This document shows, piece after piece, positions 46,687 through 57,601 of a stretch of 64,000 nucleotides of DNA (the first letter of the stretch is position 1; each line of letters begins with the position of its first letter). The notes under the pieces were generated by a model. The model searched no databases. It was not told the origin of the DNA and saw only the letters and a program-made list of their open reading frames with translations. The position numbers were made by a program, and so were the translations under genes. Source of the stretch: an uncultured Caulobacteraceae bacterium (GTDB taxonomy: Bacteria; Pseudomonadota; Alphaproteobacteria; Caulobacterales; Caulobacteraceae); assembly GCA_937138625.1 (NCBI GenBank), contig CAKZPF010000004.1:62001-126000 (forward strand), given 5' to 3'.

Positions 46687-47843
46687 CCGTGGCCCATCCG
46701 CGGCAGCTCGGCATGGCGGTGAATATGAGTAGACAGGATCAAACCAAAGCTGATCATAATGCTGATCATCGAGGTACCCCCATATGACAACAGCGGCATC
46801 GGCACCCCCACCACAGGGGCCAAGCCCATCACCATTGCGGCATTGATCAGGATATAAAGCGCAATCATACCCGTTAGGCCCGCCACCATCAGCCGGCCAA
46901 AATGGCTGCGAGCATTGGCAGAAATACCCAAGCAGCGCGCCAAGATCACCACATAAAGACACAACAACCCCAAGCCCCCCACCAAGCCAAATTCCTCGGC
47001 AAAAGCTGGAAAAATAAAGTCCGTGTGTTTCTCCGGCAGGAAGTTCAATTGGCTTTGGGTGCCCTGCATAAAGCCCTTGCCGAACACGCCACCAGATCCC
47101 ATGGCGATTTTGGATTGCATGATATGATAGCCCGCACCCATGGGATCACGGCTTGGGTCCAAAAAGGTCAAAATTCGACCCTTTTGGTAATCATGCAGCA
47201 CAAAATGAAAAGCGATAGGCACACTGGCGGCAAACAGCACAATGGCCCCCACCACCACGCGCCAATTGATGCCCGCCAGAAACACGATAATGCCGCCCGT
47301 CAAGCTCAGCAGCACGGCCGTACCCAAATCCGGCTGATGGGCCACCAAAGCCGCCGGCACCAAGGTCATCAAAATCGGCGGCACATGGGCCAGCAAACGC
47401 CGACTGTCTTCATCGCGCAGGGCATGATAATAACGCGCCAAAGCCAACAACAAGGCGATTTTCATGAACTCCGAGGGCTGAATTTGCACAGGCCCAATGT
47501 CCAGCCAGCGTTGCGCCCCCATGGCGGTTTTGCCCACCAACTCCACCAACACCAACAACACCAACACCACGCCGTACAGTGGATAGGCCACCGACAACCA
47601 GACACGCAAATTCACCATGGCCATGCCCATGCACAGCACCAGGCAAATCAGGAATCGCACCAAATGCTTCAACGCCCACGGATGCCACGAGCCAAAACCC
47701 GTGCCCGTTTCCGCCACCGAGTATAAAATGGCCACCCCCGCCGTCGCTACCAAACTGATCAGCAACAACAACGCATAATCCAGACCCATAATTTTGCCGA
47801 TGGCCCGGCGGCGCTCCATGGGGTGGACAAGCCCTTGGCTCAT
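46683..47843 (-). CDS. rodA: Rod shape-determining peptidoglycan glycosyltransferase RodA
   Basis: SEDS-family polymerase of the elongasome, partner of PBP2. A 386-residue protein with about ten membrane helices. Conserved segments are ALKHLVRFLI, GAQRWLDIGPVQIQPSEFMKIALLLALARYYH, VAHQPDLGTAVLL with the catalytic Asp, GKGFMQGTQSQLNFLPEKHTDFIFP, and VPMPLLSYGGTSM. Its start overlaps the mrdA stop by four bases. Last gene of the mre operon. Confidence 0.96.
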   Translation of the reverse strand: MSQGLVHPMERRRAIGKIMGLDYALLLLISLVATAGVAILYSVAETGTGFGSWHPWALKHLVRFLICLVLCMGMAMVNLRVWLSVAYPLYGVVLVLLVLVELVGKTAMGAQRWLDIGPVQIQPSEFMKIALLLALARYYHALRDEDSRRLLAHVPPILMTLVPAALVAHQPDLGTAVLLSLTGGIIVFLAGINWRVVVGAIVLFAASVPIAFHFVLHDYQKGRILTFLDPSRDPMGAGYHIMQSKIAMGSGGVFGKGFMQGTQSQLNFLPEKHTDFIFPAFAEEFGLVGGLGLLCLYVVILARCLGISANARSHFGRLMVAGLTGMIALYILINAAMVMGLAPVVGVPMPLLSYGGTSMISIMISFGLILSTHIHRHAELPRMGHG

Positions 47844-49708
47844 AGGATGTCCCCCATTTTTTCTGCGGCCATTTTTTGCAAGCGAATACGGGTGGCGGGG
47901 TCGCGCAACAGGGCTTCGCGCATGATGTCGCGCGCGCGCGGCGCGGCCACCGTCGAGCCCCCACCCCCATGTTCCACGACGACAGAAATCGCGAACCGAG
48001 GCGCGTCTGATGGCGCAAAGGCCACAAACAACGCATGGTCACGCAAACGCCACGGCAGATCTTCGTTTTTCAAAACACCTGTGCGTCGCTCCGCCAATGT
48101 GATGCGGCGCACCTGGGCGGTGCCGGTTTTCCCCGCCATCATCAGTCCGCCCAGGTCCAGTTGCGAATTGCGAAAGGCTGTCCCCGTCATCTCGTTGGAT
48201 ACAGACGCCATCGCCTCGCGCACCATGTCCACATGATTGCGCGCCACCGGCAGAGATTCAAATCGGGGTGTTTCGGGGCTGTCGATCACCAACCTGGGTT
48301 CCACAGACCGACCGGCGGCCAGACGCGCCGTCATCACACACAGCTGCAGCGGGTTGCACAGCAAATACCCCTGCCCGATCCCATAGTTATAGGTTTCCCC
48401 CGGCAGCCATCCGCGACCATACCGCCCGCGTTTCCAATTGGGGTCGGGCACGATGCCTTCTTTTTGTCCACTGACCGCCAGGTCATAGGTTTCTCCCAAT
48501 CCAAAAATACGCGCCATCTTGGCAATGCGCGCCGGGCCCACACGGCGGGCACATTCGTAAAAATATATATCGCACGAGGTCTTGATGGCTTCATGCATAT
48601 TGACCATGCCATGACCGCCGCGCTTCCAGCAGTGGAACCTATGGCTGCCCAATTGGGTATGGCCGATACAATTGACCCGCTCGAGCGCCGGCATGGCGCC
48701 CGCTTCCAGGGCCGCCAAAGCCACCACGGTTTTAAACGTCGATCCCGGCGGGTACAAACCCGAGAACGGTTTGTTGCGCAGAGGCGTGCGCTCATCTTCG
48801 CGCAGCATGCCATATTCGTCATAGGAAATGCCCGAAACAAAGCTGTTGGGGTCAAAAGCGGGCGTCGAGGTCATGGCCAGAATGTCGCCGGTTTCAATGT
48901 CCATCAGTACCGCCGAGGCACTGTCCTCGCGCAAGCGCCATGCGGCATATTCCTGTAGGTGGGCATCCACCGTCAGTTTCAACGGGTCACCGGGCACGGG
49001 CGGACGCACATCCCCCGACCATTCCTTGATCACACGACCAAAGGCATCAACCTCGATCTTTCGTGCACCCGCCACACCCCGCAGGTGATGCTCGTAAGCT
49101 TTCTCGAGACCCGATTTGCCAATGCGATAGCTGGGGTTGCGCAAAAGGGCGATGTTTTCTTTCTGCAGATCTTTGTCGGCGACTTTGCCGACATATCCCA
49201 CCAGGTGGGCAAAAGCGGGCCCCTTGGGATACGCGCGAATTTCCCCAGTTTCCACCCGCACACCAGGGATTTCCGGCGCGCGCACTGCGAGTGCCGAAAA
49301 GGCCTGCCAGCTGAGGTTATCCTCGATCATCACGGGGGCCGCCCGGCCCCGGGATTTCAAATCGCGTTCGATGGTTTTCAGGCGCTGCTCGCTCAGCTCG
49401 ATCACCTGGCCGACACGGGCCAAAGTGGCCTGGACATCCTCGACCTTTTCAGGCTCTAGGATGGCACGAAAATCCAGCCGCACCCCAGCCACCACCACAT
49501 TGTTGCGATCAATAATGGCACCACGAGGCGGCACAATCAGACGAAAATTAAAACGGTTGTCAGCGGCCATAGCCTGATAGTTTTCAGCTTCGGACAATTG
49601 CAGCCAGGCCAGCCGACTGCCCACCAGCAAAAACCCCAAAGCGCCAAAGCCCGAGGCCACCAGCGCCCGGCGGTTAAACACAAACTGCTTGTCGACACGG
49701 GCCTTCAC
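47840..49708 (-). CDS. mrdA: Penicillin-binding protein 2 (elongasome transpeptidase)
   Basis: Cross-links peptidoglycan during side-wall growth. A 622-residue class B PBP. One N-terminal membrane helix (about 15-35), a dimerisation/pedestal domain (about 60-240), and a transpeptidase domain with STFK in YPPGSTFKTVVALAAL (near residue 320), an SCD motif in KTSCDIYFYE, and AGKTGTAQ. Four-base overlaps with mreD and rodA show tight coupling. Confidence 0.95.
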   Translation of the reverse strand: MKARVDKQFVFNRRALVASGFGALGFLLVGSRLAWLQLSEAENYQAMAADNRFNFRLIVPPRGAIIDRNNVVVAGVRLDFRAILEPEKVEDVQATLARVGQVIELSEQRLKTIERDLKSRGRAAPVMIEDNLSWQAFSALAVRAPEIPGVRVETGEIRAYPKGPAFAHLVGYVGKVADKDLQKENIALLRNPSYRIGKSGLEKAYEHHLRGVAGARKIEVDAFGRVIKEWSGDVRPPVPGDPLKLTVDAHLQEYAAWRLREDSASAVLMDIETGDILAMTSTPAFDPNSFVSGISYDEYGMLREDERTPLRNKPFSGLYPPGSTFKTVVALAALEAGAMPALERVNCIGHTQLGSHRFHCWKRGGHGMVNMHEAIKTSCDIYFYECARRVGPARIAKMARIFGLGETYDLAVSGQKEGIVPDPNWKRGRYGRGWLPGETYNYGIGQGYLLCNPLQLCVMTARLAAGRSVEPRLVIDSPETPRFESLPVARNHVDMVREAMASVSNEMTGTAFRNSQLDLGGLMMAGKTGTAQVRRITLAERRTGVLKNEDLPWRLRDHALFVAFAPSDAPRFAISVVVEHGGGGSTVAAPRARDIMREALLRDPATRIRLQKMAAEKMGDIL

Positions 49709-50241
49709 AAGGGGTCCTCTCGGTGAAATTCCATCGAGGTCGCCTGCACCGGCCGCAGCAAAAACGCCACCGGCGGGTACAACAACACGGTGAACAACAG
49801 CTGCAGGGCCAACAACCGCTCAGATGGCTCCACGCCCGCTAACCAGCCGAGCGCCTTGGCCAAGCCCGCAACAATCACCGCCACCAGCGCAAACACCGCC
49901 CACAAGGTTACCGCGGGCCGGCCCAAGACCGCCCGCCGCAACCCGGCCACCGTCGCAAAGGTGATCAGATAGATGGCCGTCCAGACCCCCAAGGGACCAA
50001 AGGTCAAAAGATCATGCGCCAGACCCAAACAAAAGATCACCAACCCGGCCCAGGCACTGGGCCGAAACATGGCCCACAAATAGATCACAATCAGCGGCAC
50101 GATGGGCATGGGCACCGGCTGCGCCCCCAACCGCGCCGGCAAGGCCACCAAGCCCAAACCCAAGACACAGGCCACCACTGGCATCAGCCAGCGGTTGATG
50201 ATGGCAAGGTCACTGTTCGGGTGGGCTTTTTTCTTCATCAC
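49705..50241 (-). CDS. mreD: Rod shape-determining protein MreD
   Basis: A 178-residue inner-membrane elongasome protein with about five membrane helices. Features are WLMPVVACVLGLGLVALP, PLIVIYLWAMFRPSAWAGLVIFCLGLAHDLLTFGPLGVWTAIYLI, the usual MreD core. It follows mreC by 18 bases and overlaps mrdA by four. Confidence 0.88.
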   Translation of the reverse strand: MMKKKAHPNSDLAIINRWLMPVVACVLGLGLVALPARLGAQPVPMPIVPLIVIYLWAMFRPSAWAGLVIFCLGLAHDLLTFGPLGVWTAIYLITFATVAGLRRAVLGRPAVTLWAVFALVAVIVAGLAKALGWLAGVEPSERLLALQLLFTVLLYPPVAFLLRPVQATSMEFHREDPL

Positions 50242-50259
50242 AGCAAAGGGTTTCGTCGT

Positions 50260-52466
<2,207 letters not shown>

Positions 52467-52602
52467 TTATCTAGCGCCCCTGGGGATGCATTTGCAAGCA
52501 GCCAAACTCCCCTTCTCCTGCAAAGAGTCTCGATCTGGGCCGAGATCCGTCACAAGGTGAAACATTCGCTCCTTGAGCGCGTCAGAACCACCTCCTCTCA
52601 CC

Positions 52603-52617
52603 CGGCACGGGTGTTGC
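52603..52617 (+). promoter_or_regulatory. sigma54 promoter of EF-hand-like gene 1
   Basis: CGGCACGGGTGTTGC matches the sigma54 consensus (YGGCACG-N4-TTGC) including the less conserved ACG. The predicted start near 52629 leaves a leader of about 32 bases. No GGCA-N5-TGCC palindrome is visible upstream in 52389-52602. Confidence 0.75.
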
Positions 52618-52660
52618 ACCGCTGCCCGCGCACTCTAACCACACATATAGGAGACCAACA

Positions 52661-53257
52661 ATGAGCGCAGGAAACCAAATTGACATCGCCTCAGTGGCGT
52701 ATACCCAAAGCCCCATTACCTATGACGTCAATGCTTTGCAAAGCGGTGACGCCAGCTTCCGTGACGTGGTGTTGTCACGCGCAGATCCAAACCGTGATGG
52801 TGTGATCGAAGCCGGGTCCGAGGCCATGCAGGCCGCCATGTTCCTGAACCAAATGGATTTTGGTCAAGATGGCATCGTGGATCTGGGTGAAGCTCATCAG
52901 TGGGCTGGTCAAGTCTTTAATAACGGCACCATGGCCATCAACCAAGGCGAAGACCGCCTACCTGAGCTTCAGGATAAACTGGATGAGGCCACAGCCGAGA
53001 TGGATACAGCTGCCGCGGAATTGACCGCTATGTTTGGCGTCAATGATGTGTCCGATATTAGCGTTGCCCAACGCCTCAGCAACCCACAGGCTCGTGCACT
53101 GTACAATACGTATGTGTCCGCTAAAAACGAAGCCACTATCTATCAGCGCGAAATTGATCACATCGCCAGCCAAGAAGTAGATATCAATGAAGCCCGTCTG
53201 GACATGTTCTACATGTATGGGGCTCTAGAAAATCTTGTGTTGAACGGCGGCAACTAA
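52661..53257 (+). CDS. EF-hand-like protein, family member 1
   Basis: A 198-residue protein of a family I do not recognise. Two Asp-rich loops sit close together: DPNRDGVIEAGSE (from Asp42) and DFGQDGIVDLGE (Asp66-Glu77). The second fits a canonical EF-hand loop with Glu at position 12. A helical second half follows (LPELQDKLDEATAEMDTAAAELTAMFGVND, and SNPQARALYNTYVSAKNEATIYQRE). No signal peptide or membrane segment. AGGAGA precedes the ATG. Calcium binding is inferred from motif only. It is paralogous to the next two genes and lies under its own sigma54 promoter. Confidence 0.8.
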   Translation: MSAGNQIDIASVAYTQSPITYDVNALQSGDASFRDVVLSRADPNRDGVIEAGSEAMQAAMFLNQMDFGQDGIVDLGEAHQWAGQVFNNGTMAINQGEDRLPELQDKLDEATAEMDTAAAELTAMFGVNDVSDISVAQRLSNPQARALYNTYVSAKNEATIYQREIDHIASQEVDINEARLDMFYMYGALENLVLNGGN

Positions 53258-53283
53258 GCGCCCTTCCCCACATTGACATGACG

Positions 53284-53315
53284 AACAGGGCCGCCACACG
53301 CGGCCCTGTTTTTTT
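53284..53315 (+). terminator. Terminator of EF-hand-like gene 1
   Basis: AACAGGGCCGC and GCGGCCCTGTT pair around CACAC and run into seven or more T. The first gene is therefore its own transcription unit. Confidence 0.9.
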
Positions 53316-53430
53316 ATGCGCTTATCAAGCTGTCCCATGGTGCAACACCAAACTGGCACACAGACCCCTCGCCGCATCCCAAACCTGGCCATTTCCCCTG
53401 AAAAGCGAGTTTTTCGAGACGTATTTCCCC

Positions 53431-53445
53431 TGGCACGCGTGTTGC
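53431..53445 (+). promoter_or_regulatory. sigma54 promoter of EF-hand-like gene 2
   Basis: TGGCACGCGTGTTGC is a perfect sigma54 consensus. It shares GGCACG-GTGTTGCACC with the promoter at 52603, so the control region was duplicated with the gene. The predicted start is near 53457. Confidence 0.85.
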
Positions 53446-53482
53446 ACCCTTTCCCTCAGACACCATTGCACGGGAGAACACC

Positions 53483-54091
53483 ATGAGCACCGCCAATTCA
53501 AACGCCCAGAACCAAATCCAAGTCTCGGCCCTGGCTTACGCCCAGGCCCCCATTGCCTATGATCAAATCGACAATCCTTTTTTCTCATCGATCTTCAGCC
53601 ACATTGACCCCAATCGTGACGGCGTGATCGAGCCCGGCATGGAAGCCGCCCAGGCCGCCTATATGTTGCATCAAATGGACATGGACCAAGACGGCATTGT
53701 CGATGTGCCCGATGCGCACCTTTATGCTTTTCATCAAGCTAACAATGCCTCGATTGCGTTGAAACATCATCGCGGCACCAACGGCACTCAACTGCAAGAC
53801 AATGTCTCGGCAGCACAGGCCAATCTCGCCAATATTGAAAACCAACTGACCAGCATGTTCGAAGTAGAAAATGTGGATGACATTTCAGTGGCCATGCGTG
53901 TCAGCAACCCCCAGGCCCGTGCGCTTTACAATCAATACAACGCCGCCAAGCACCAAGTGGAACAATCTGAGCGCGAGGTCGGCTATGCCGCTGCCAGTGC
54001 CTCGACCTTAGGCGCGCAACAATCCGATATGATGAGCCTTTATTATGACATGGAGTTTTTGGTCTCGGGCCATCAAAATATCACCATTTAA
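53483..54091 (+). CDS. EF-hand-like protein, family member 2
   Basis: A 202-residue paralogue of member 1. The loops are at the same positions: DPNRDGVIEPGME (from Asp42) and DMDQDGIVDVPD (Asp66-Asp77), the latter a near-ideal EF-hand loop. The C-terminal helix pattern LTSMFEVENVDDISVAMRVSNPQARALYNQYNAAK aligns with member 1 without gaps by eye. No signal peptide. GGGAGAACACC precedes the ATG. No clear terminator follows, so member 3 may be partly co-transcribed. Confidence 0.8.
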   Translation: MSTANSNAQNQIQVSALAYAQAPIAYDQIDNPFFSSIFSHIDPNRDGVIEPGMEAAQAAYMLHQMDMDQDGIVDVPDAHLYAFHQANNASIALKHHRGTNGTQLQDNVSAAQANLANIENQLTSMFEVENVDDISVAMRVSNPQARALYNQYNAAKHQVEQSEREVGYAAASASTLGAQQSDMMSLYYDMEFLVSGHQNITI

Positions 54092-54205
54092 GACTGACGG
54101 ATTTTTTTCTGAACGGGGCCCCTTTGCCATTGCTGGCGAACATTGACGGTTAAGATGGCACCTTGTATATAAATTTTATCATTACTTATTTAAAAGGTTC
54201 GCATT

Positions 54206-54895
54206 ATGTCCAACCCCTCCATTTCCATCGAAGCTTTGCGCAACATTGCCTTCGATCTTTCTTATGATAAAGGCACCCTAGCGAAAATTGATCTTGGCAT
54301 TGGGGATGCCGACTTCCAAAGCTTTGTGTTCGCCATGGTCGACCCCAATCAAGATGGCAAGATTGAAAGCGGCGCTGAGGCCGCTGAGGCCGCCAAGCTA
54401 TTGGCCAAAATGGATTACACCGACGCGGACCCTTTTGCTCTGATTTATGAAGTCGACGACACTTCTTACTCTGCTAGCTTTTTTCCTGATGACCTGAAGC
54501 CTGGCAGCATCACGCCCGCCGAGCTTTATTTGCACCAAATTGATGGGCGCGACACTGCGATAGACCTGAGTGAAAAGATCTCCGCAACAGTGGAAACGAT
54601 GGACGACAATCTGGAAACCGTGAAAGCGGGCCTGAATGCCCAAATCGACGACTTTCTTACCGCCCAAGGTGTTGAGTCTATAAAAGACTTGCCCGATGCG
54701 GCAAGGCATTCTCCTGGGTTTATAGAGTTGTCTGAAACTATAGAGCTATATAGAGGAATAGAAAGCCGGCTAGATGGGCTGCGCACACAAGAGCTTAAGA
54801 TGCTCAACCAAGTGCTCGCCAGCTATGAACGTGTTGGCCATGCCGCCGAGATTTTGCACCAAGACCTCAAAGCAACCCGTGAGCTCAAAGACTAA
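54206..54895 (+). CDS. EF-hand-like protein, family member 3 (divergent)
   Basis: A 229-residue, more distant paralogue. Loop 1 DPNQDGKIESGAE (from Asp46) is kept. Loop 2 has decayed and a roughly 30-residue insert follows (DADPFALIYEVDDTSYSASFFPDDLKPGSI). The C-terminal half is helical (VETMDDNLETVKAGLNAQIDDFLTAQGVESI). Bases about 54670-54780 use ATA, AGA, CTA and GGA codons that are rare in neighbouring genes, hinting at a different origin or relaxed selection. The upstream 54092-54205 gap is AT-rich, with no sigma54 element at proper spacing. Confidence 0.7.
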   Translation: MSNPSISIEALRNIAFDLSYDKGTLAKIDLGIGDADFQSFVFAMVDPNQDGKIESGAEAAEAAKLLAKMDYTDADPFALIYEVDDTSYSASFFPDDLKPGSITPAELYLHQIDGRDTAIDLSEKISATVETMDDNLETVKAGLNAQIDDFLTAQGVESIKDLPDAARHSPGFIELSETIELYRGIESRLDGLRTQELKMLNQVLASYERVGHAAEILHQDLKATRELKD

Positions 54896-54921
54896 ACGCG
54901 CAAAGTCTAAACCCTCAGAGA

Positions 54922-55632
54922 TCAGGCCTCCTCGCTCACGTCCTGGCGCACCCGTTTGCGCGCCCAGGCCATGATCAGCAACCACACGACAATGGCCGCG
55001 CCCAGCGCCATAATGGCCCATTGCCCCCGGCCCGATAACACTTGACCGACACTGGTGCCCGCCAAGGCCACCAGCGTGATTTTCGGTACAATCCCCAGGC
55101 CCGTGCCCAAGGCAAACGCCAGCGCGCTGATTTTCGCCGTGCCCGCCGCCATGTTCACGACAATAAACGGTGCTGATGGCACCAACCGCACCACCAGCGA
55201 CATGGAAAAGCCATTGCGCGATACCGCCGCGATCAACCGTTGCAGCCGACGACTGGGGATGTGGGGCATCAACCGCGCCCCGAACCGCACGCCCAAACCA
55301 TAGCCCACCATGGCGCTGATCATGGTGGCCAACCAACTGAGAACCCCACCCCACAACGGCCCCACCGCCAGCACCGCCGCGGCGATCAACACAAACTGCG
55401 GCACGCCCACAAAAGCCAAAACCACGAAGGCCAAAACCACTGCCGGAATGATGACCGGAGACGACGATGCCCCCACCAACCACTGCCCCAACCAGGCCTG
55501 GCTTTCTGGCCCCAAATAGACCTTCCCCAGCAACAAAATGGCCAGCACAATGCTGAACAGGGCCACACTGATCAGCACCGCCCGCACCAGCCGTGCATCC
55601 ATATTCAGAATAAATCTCCACAGCGCGCTCAT
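54922..55632 (-). CDS. TVP38/TMEM64-type (VTT domain) membrane protein
   Basis: A 236-residue protein with about six membrane segments and the VTT/SNARE-associated core (GVPQFVLIAAAVLAVGPLWGGVLSWLATMISAMVGYGLGVRFGARL, then VRLVPSAPFIVVNMAAGTAKISALAFALGTGLGIVP). DedA-superfamily proteins of this kind are linked to lipid scrambling or flipping. The start overlaps the ilvC-like stop by four bases. MDARL at 55602 is another possible start. Confidence 0.85.
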   Translation of the reverse strand: MSALWRFILNMDARLVRAVLISVALFSIVLAILLLGKVYLGPESQAWLGQWLVGASSSPVIIPAVVLAFVVLAFVGVPQFVLIAAAVLAVGPLWGGVLSWLATMISAMVGYGLGVRFGARLMPHIPSRRLQRLIAAVSRNGFSMSLVVRLVPSAPFIVVNMAAGTAKISALAFALGTGLGIVPKITLVALAGTSVGQVLSGRGQWAIMALGAAIVVWLLIMAWARKRVRQDVSEEA

Positions 55633-56642
55633 GCGCTGTCCTTTGAGGGTGCGAGTGGTGGCATGGCCATGTCGCGCACGGCCTGGCCCACCGTTTCCAT
55701 GTCATGCGCGGTCTTGGTGCGGCGATTGGCATCCAGGTGTGGATATCCGCTTTTGGCTTCGCTGCTGAGGGCCTCGGCAAAGGCCCCGGACTGGATTTCA
55801 GCCAACAGCTGTTGCATCTGGGCTTTGGCCTCGGGTCCCACCAAACGATCCGCCGCCTTCAGCGCGCCCAATTCTGCAGCATTGGAAATCTGCCCCAACA
55901 TAGCGGCGGGGCCAATCCGGTGCAGCAGGTCCACAACCAATTTCAGCTCGTGCACACATTCAAAATAGGCAAGCTCCGGCGCGTATCCGGCCTCGGTCAG
56001 GGTTTCATAGCCAGCGTATACCAAGCCCAACAGCCCGCCACACAGCACCGCTTGCTCGCCAAACAGGTCCGTTTCACACTCGTCTTTCAGCGTGGTTTGC
56101 AAAATCCCTGCACGCCCGGCCCCAATTCCATGCGCATAGGCCAAGGCCCGCGCCCAGGCCTGGCCCGAAGCGTCTTGGTGCACACCCGCCAAAGCACACA
56201 CCCCATGGCCCTGTTCATACAAACGCCGCACGGCCGCCCCCTGCCCCTTGGGCGCGACCAGCACCACATCCCAATCGGCACGCGGCTGCCACTGACCAAA
56301 GTGCACCGACAACCCATGGGCCAGCACCATCACCGCCCCCGTGGGGGCATGGGGCGCAATGTGATCGGCAACAACCTGGGCATGAAGTTCATCAGGACAC
56401 ATCAAAGCGATGGTGCGGGCCTGGGCGGCCACCTCGGCCACTGTGGCCACGGCAAACCCATCAGCGCGCGCCCGCACCTGAGAAACCGAAGACGCAGGCA
56501 ACCCAATCAAGACCTGATGGCCACTGTCCCGCAGATTTTTGGCCTGCGCCGCCCCTTGCGCCCCATAGCCGATGATGGCCACAGGCCCCTTGCCCAGGGC
56601 ATGGGGGTCGATATCCGCATCACGAAACACCGGTAAGCTCAT
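55629..56642 (-). CDS. ilvC: Ketol-acid reductoisomerase homologue (divergent IlvC)
   Basis: KARI makes dihydroxy acids in branched-chain amino acid synthesis using NADPH and Mg. A 337-residue class I-like protein. The dinucleotide fold has IIGYGAQGAAQAKNLRDSG (about 23-41). His109 lies in the AHG motif, Lys132 in VAPKGQG. Metal ligands Asp192 and Glu196 (ETDLFGEQ) and Glu228 and Glu232 (AYFECVHELKL) are present. Many normally invariant positions differ (GSQGHAHA-type and APKGPGHTVR-type segments). It follows miaA directly, without ilvBN between. Activity is plausible but divergence leaves room for a changed substrate. Confidence 0.8.
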   Translation of the reverse strand: MSLPVFRDADIDPHALGKGPVAIIGYGAQGAAQAKNLRDSGHQVLIGLPASSVSQVRARADGFAVATVAEVAAQARTIALMCPDELHAQVVADHIAPHAPTGAVMVLAHGLSVHFGQWQPRADWDVVLVAPKGQGAAVRRLYEQGHGVCALAGVHQDASGQAWARALAYAHGIGAGRAGILQTTLKDECETDLFGEQAVLCGGLLGLVYAGYETLTEAGYAPELAYFECVHELKLVVDLLHRIGPAAMLGQISNAAELGALKAADRLVGPEAKAQMQQLLAEIQSGAFAEALSSEAKSGYPHLDANRRTKTAHDMETVGQAVRDMAMPPLAPSKDSA

Positions 56643-56650
56643 GCCGCTTT

Positions 56651-57601
56651 TTACCGCACAGCCGCCGAATTCGATAGAGCAAACTGGTCACAGATGGCCG
56701 CTTCGCGGGCGGCGTCATCGGTGGTCTCCAGCCACAGCCAATCGGGGAACTGATGCCGAGCCCAGGTGCGTTGGCGTTTGGCATAGCGACGGGTGTCGCG
56801 GATGCTCAGCGCGCGGGCCTCCGCCAAGCTCAGCTCGCCAGCCAAATGCGCCAACAGATGCGGCAAGCCATGGGCCACCTGCATGGGTGCATCCGCTGGC
56901 AAGCCCCGGGCCGCAACCGCTTTGACTTCTTCGATCACGCCATCGGTCAGCATTTGATCAAAACGGGCCTCGATGCGCGCCACCAGCCAATCGGTTGGCG
57001 GGTTCAGCACGACGCCGTGATATGTCTTCAGAAGCGGCTTGGTATCGGCCTGATACGCACTGATGGCCCGCCCCGTTTGTCGCCACACCGCAAGCGCCCG
57101 GATCAGGCGCACATGGTCATGGGGGGCGATGCGGCCCTCGGCTTCGGGGTCGACAGCTTTCAGTTCCTCGCGCACGGCCTCCTCGCCCCCATCCGCCAGC
57201 TGGTCAGCAACCTGCTGGCGCAGGCTGGGATCAATCTCTGGGATCTCCGCCAAGCCTTCCGTCAAAGCTTTGAAATAAAGCCCTGTGCCCCCCACACAGA
57301 TCCAGGGTGTGTCTGTCGCCAACAGCGGCGTTGCCGCCCGCAGCCACGCCCCCACCGACCAGTCCCCGGCCCCGTCCACCGTGCCGAACAGATGATGAGG
57401 CACGGCTTCGGTGTCTTGGGGTGTGGGGCGGGCGCTGAGGATCCGAAGATCTGTGTACACCTGCATGCTGTCGGCATTGATAATCTCGGCGCCCAAGCGT
57501 TTGGCCAAGCGCACCGCCAGCCCGGTTTTACCACTGGCCGTGGGGCCATAAATCAAAATCGGTGGTGGTGGTGTCACAGTCGATGTCACGGTCAAGGTCA
57601 C
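56651..57601 (-). CDS. miaA: tRNA dimethylallyltransferase MiaA
   Basis: Adds the isopentenyl group to A37 of tRNAs reading UNN codons. A 316-residue protein. P-loop GPTASGKTGLAVRLAKRLGAEIINADSMQVYTDLRILSARP at about 19-59, then HHLFGTVDG, PWICVGGTGLYFKALTEG, and a C-terminal TRRYAKRQRTWARHQF segment. The start overlaps the protease stop by four bases. Confidence 0.96.
   Translation of the reverse strand: MTLTVTSTVTPPPPILIYGPTASGKTGLAVRLAKRLGAEIINADSMQVYTDLRILSARPTPQDTEAVPHHLFGTVDGAGDWSVGAWLRAATPLLATDTPWICVGGTGLYFKALTEGLAEIPEIDPSLRQQVADQLADGGEEAVREELKAVDPEAEGRIAPHDHVRLIRALAVWRQTGRAISAYQADTKPLLKTYHGVVLNPPTDWLVARIEARFDQMLTDGVIEEVKAVAARGLPADAPMQVAHGLPHLLAHLAGELSLAEARALSIRDTRRYAKRQRTWARHQFPDWLWLETTDDAAREAAICDQFALSNSAAVR

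Noticed and set aside
54160-54180. sigma54 promoter for EF-hand-like gene 3
   Set aside because: A TGGCAC is present but no GC dinucleotide follows at the -12 position.
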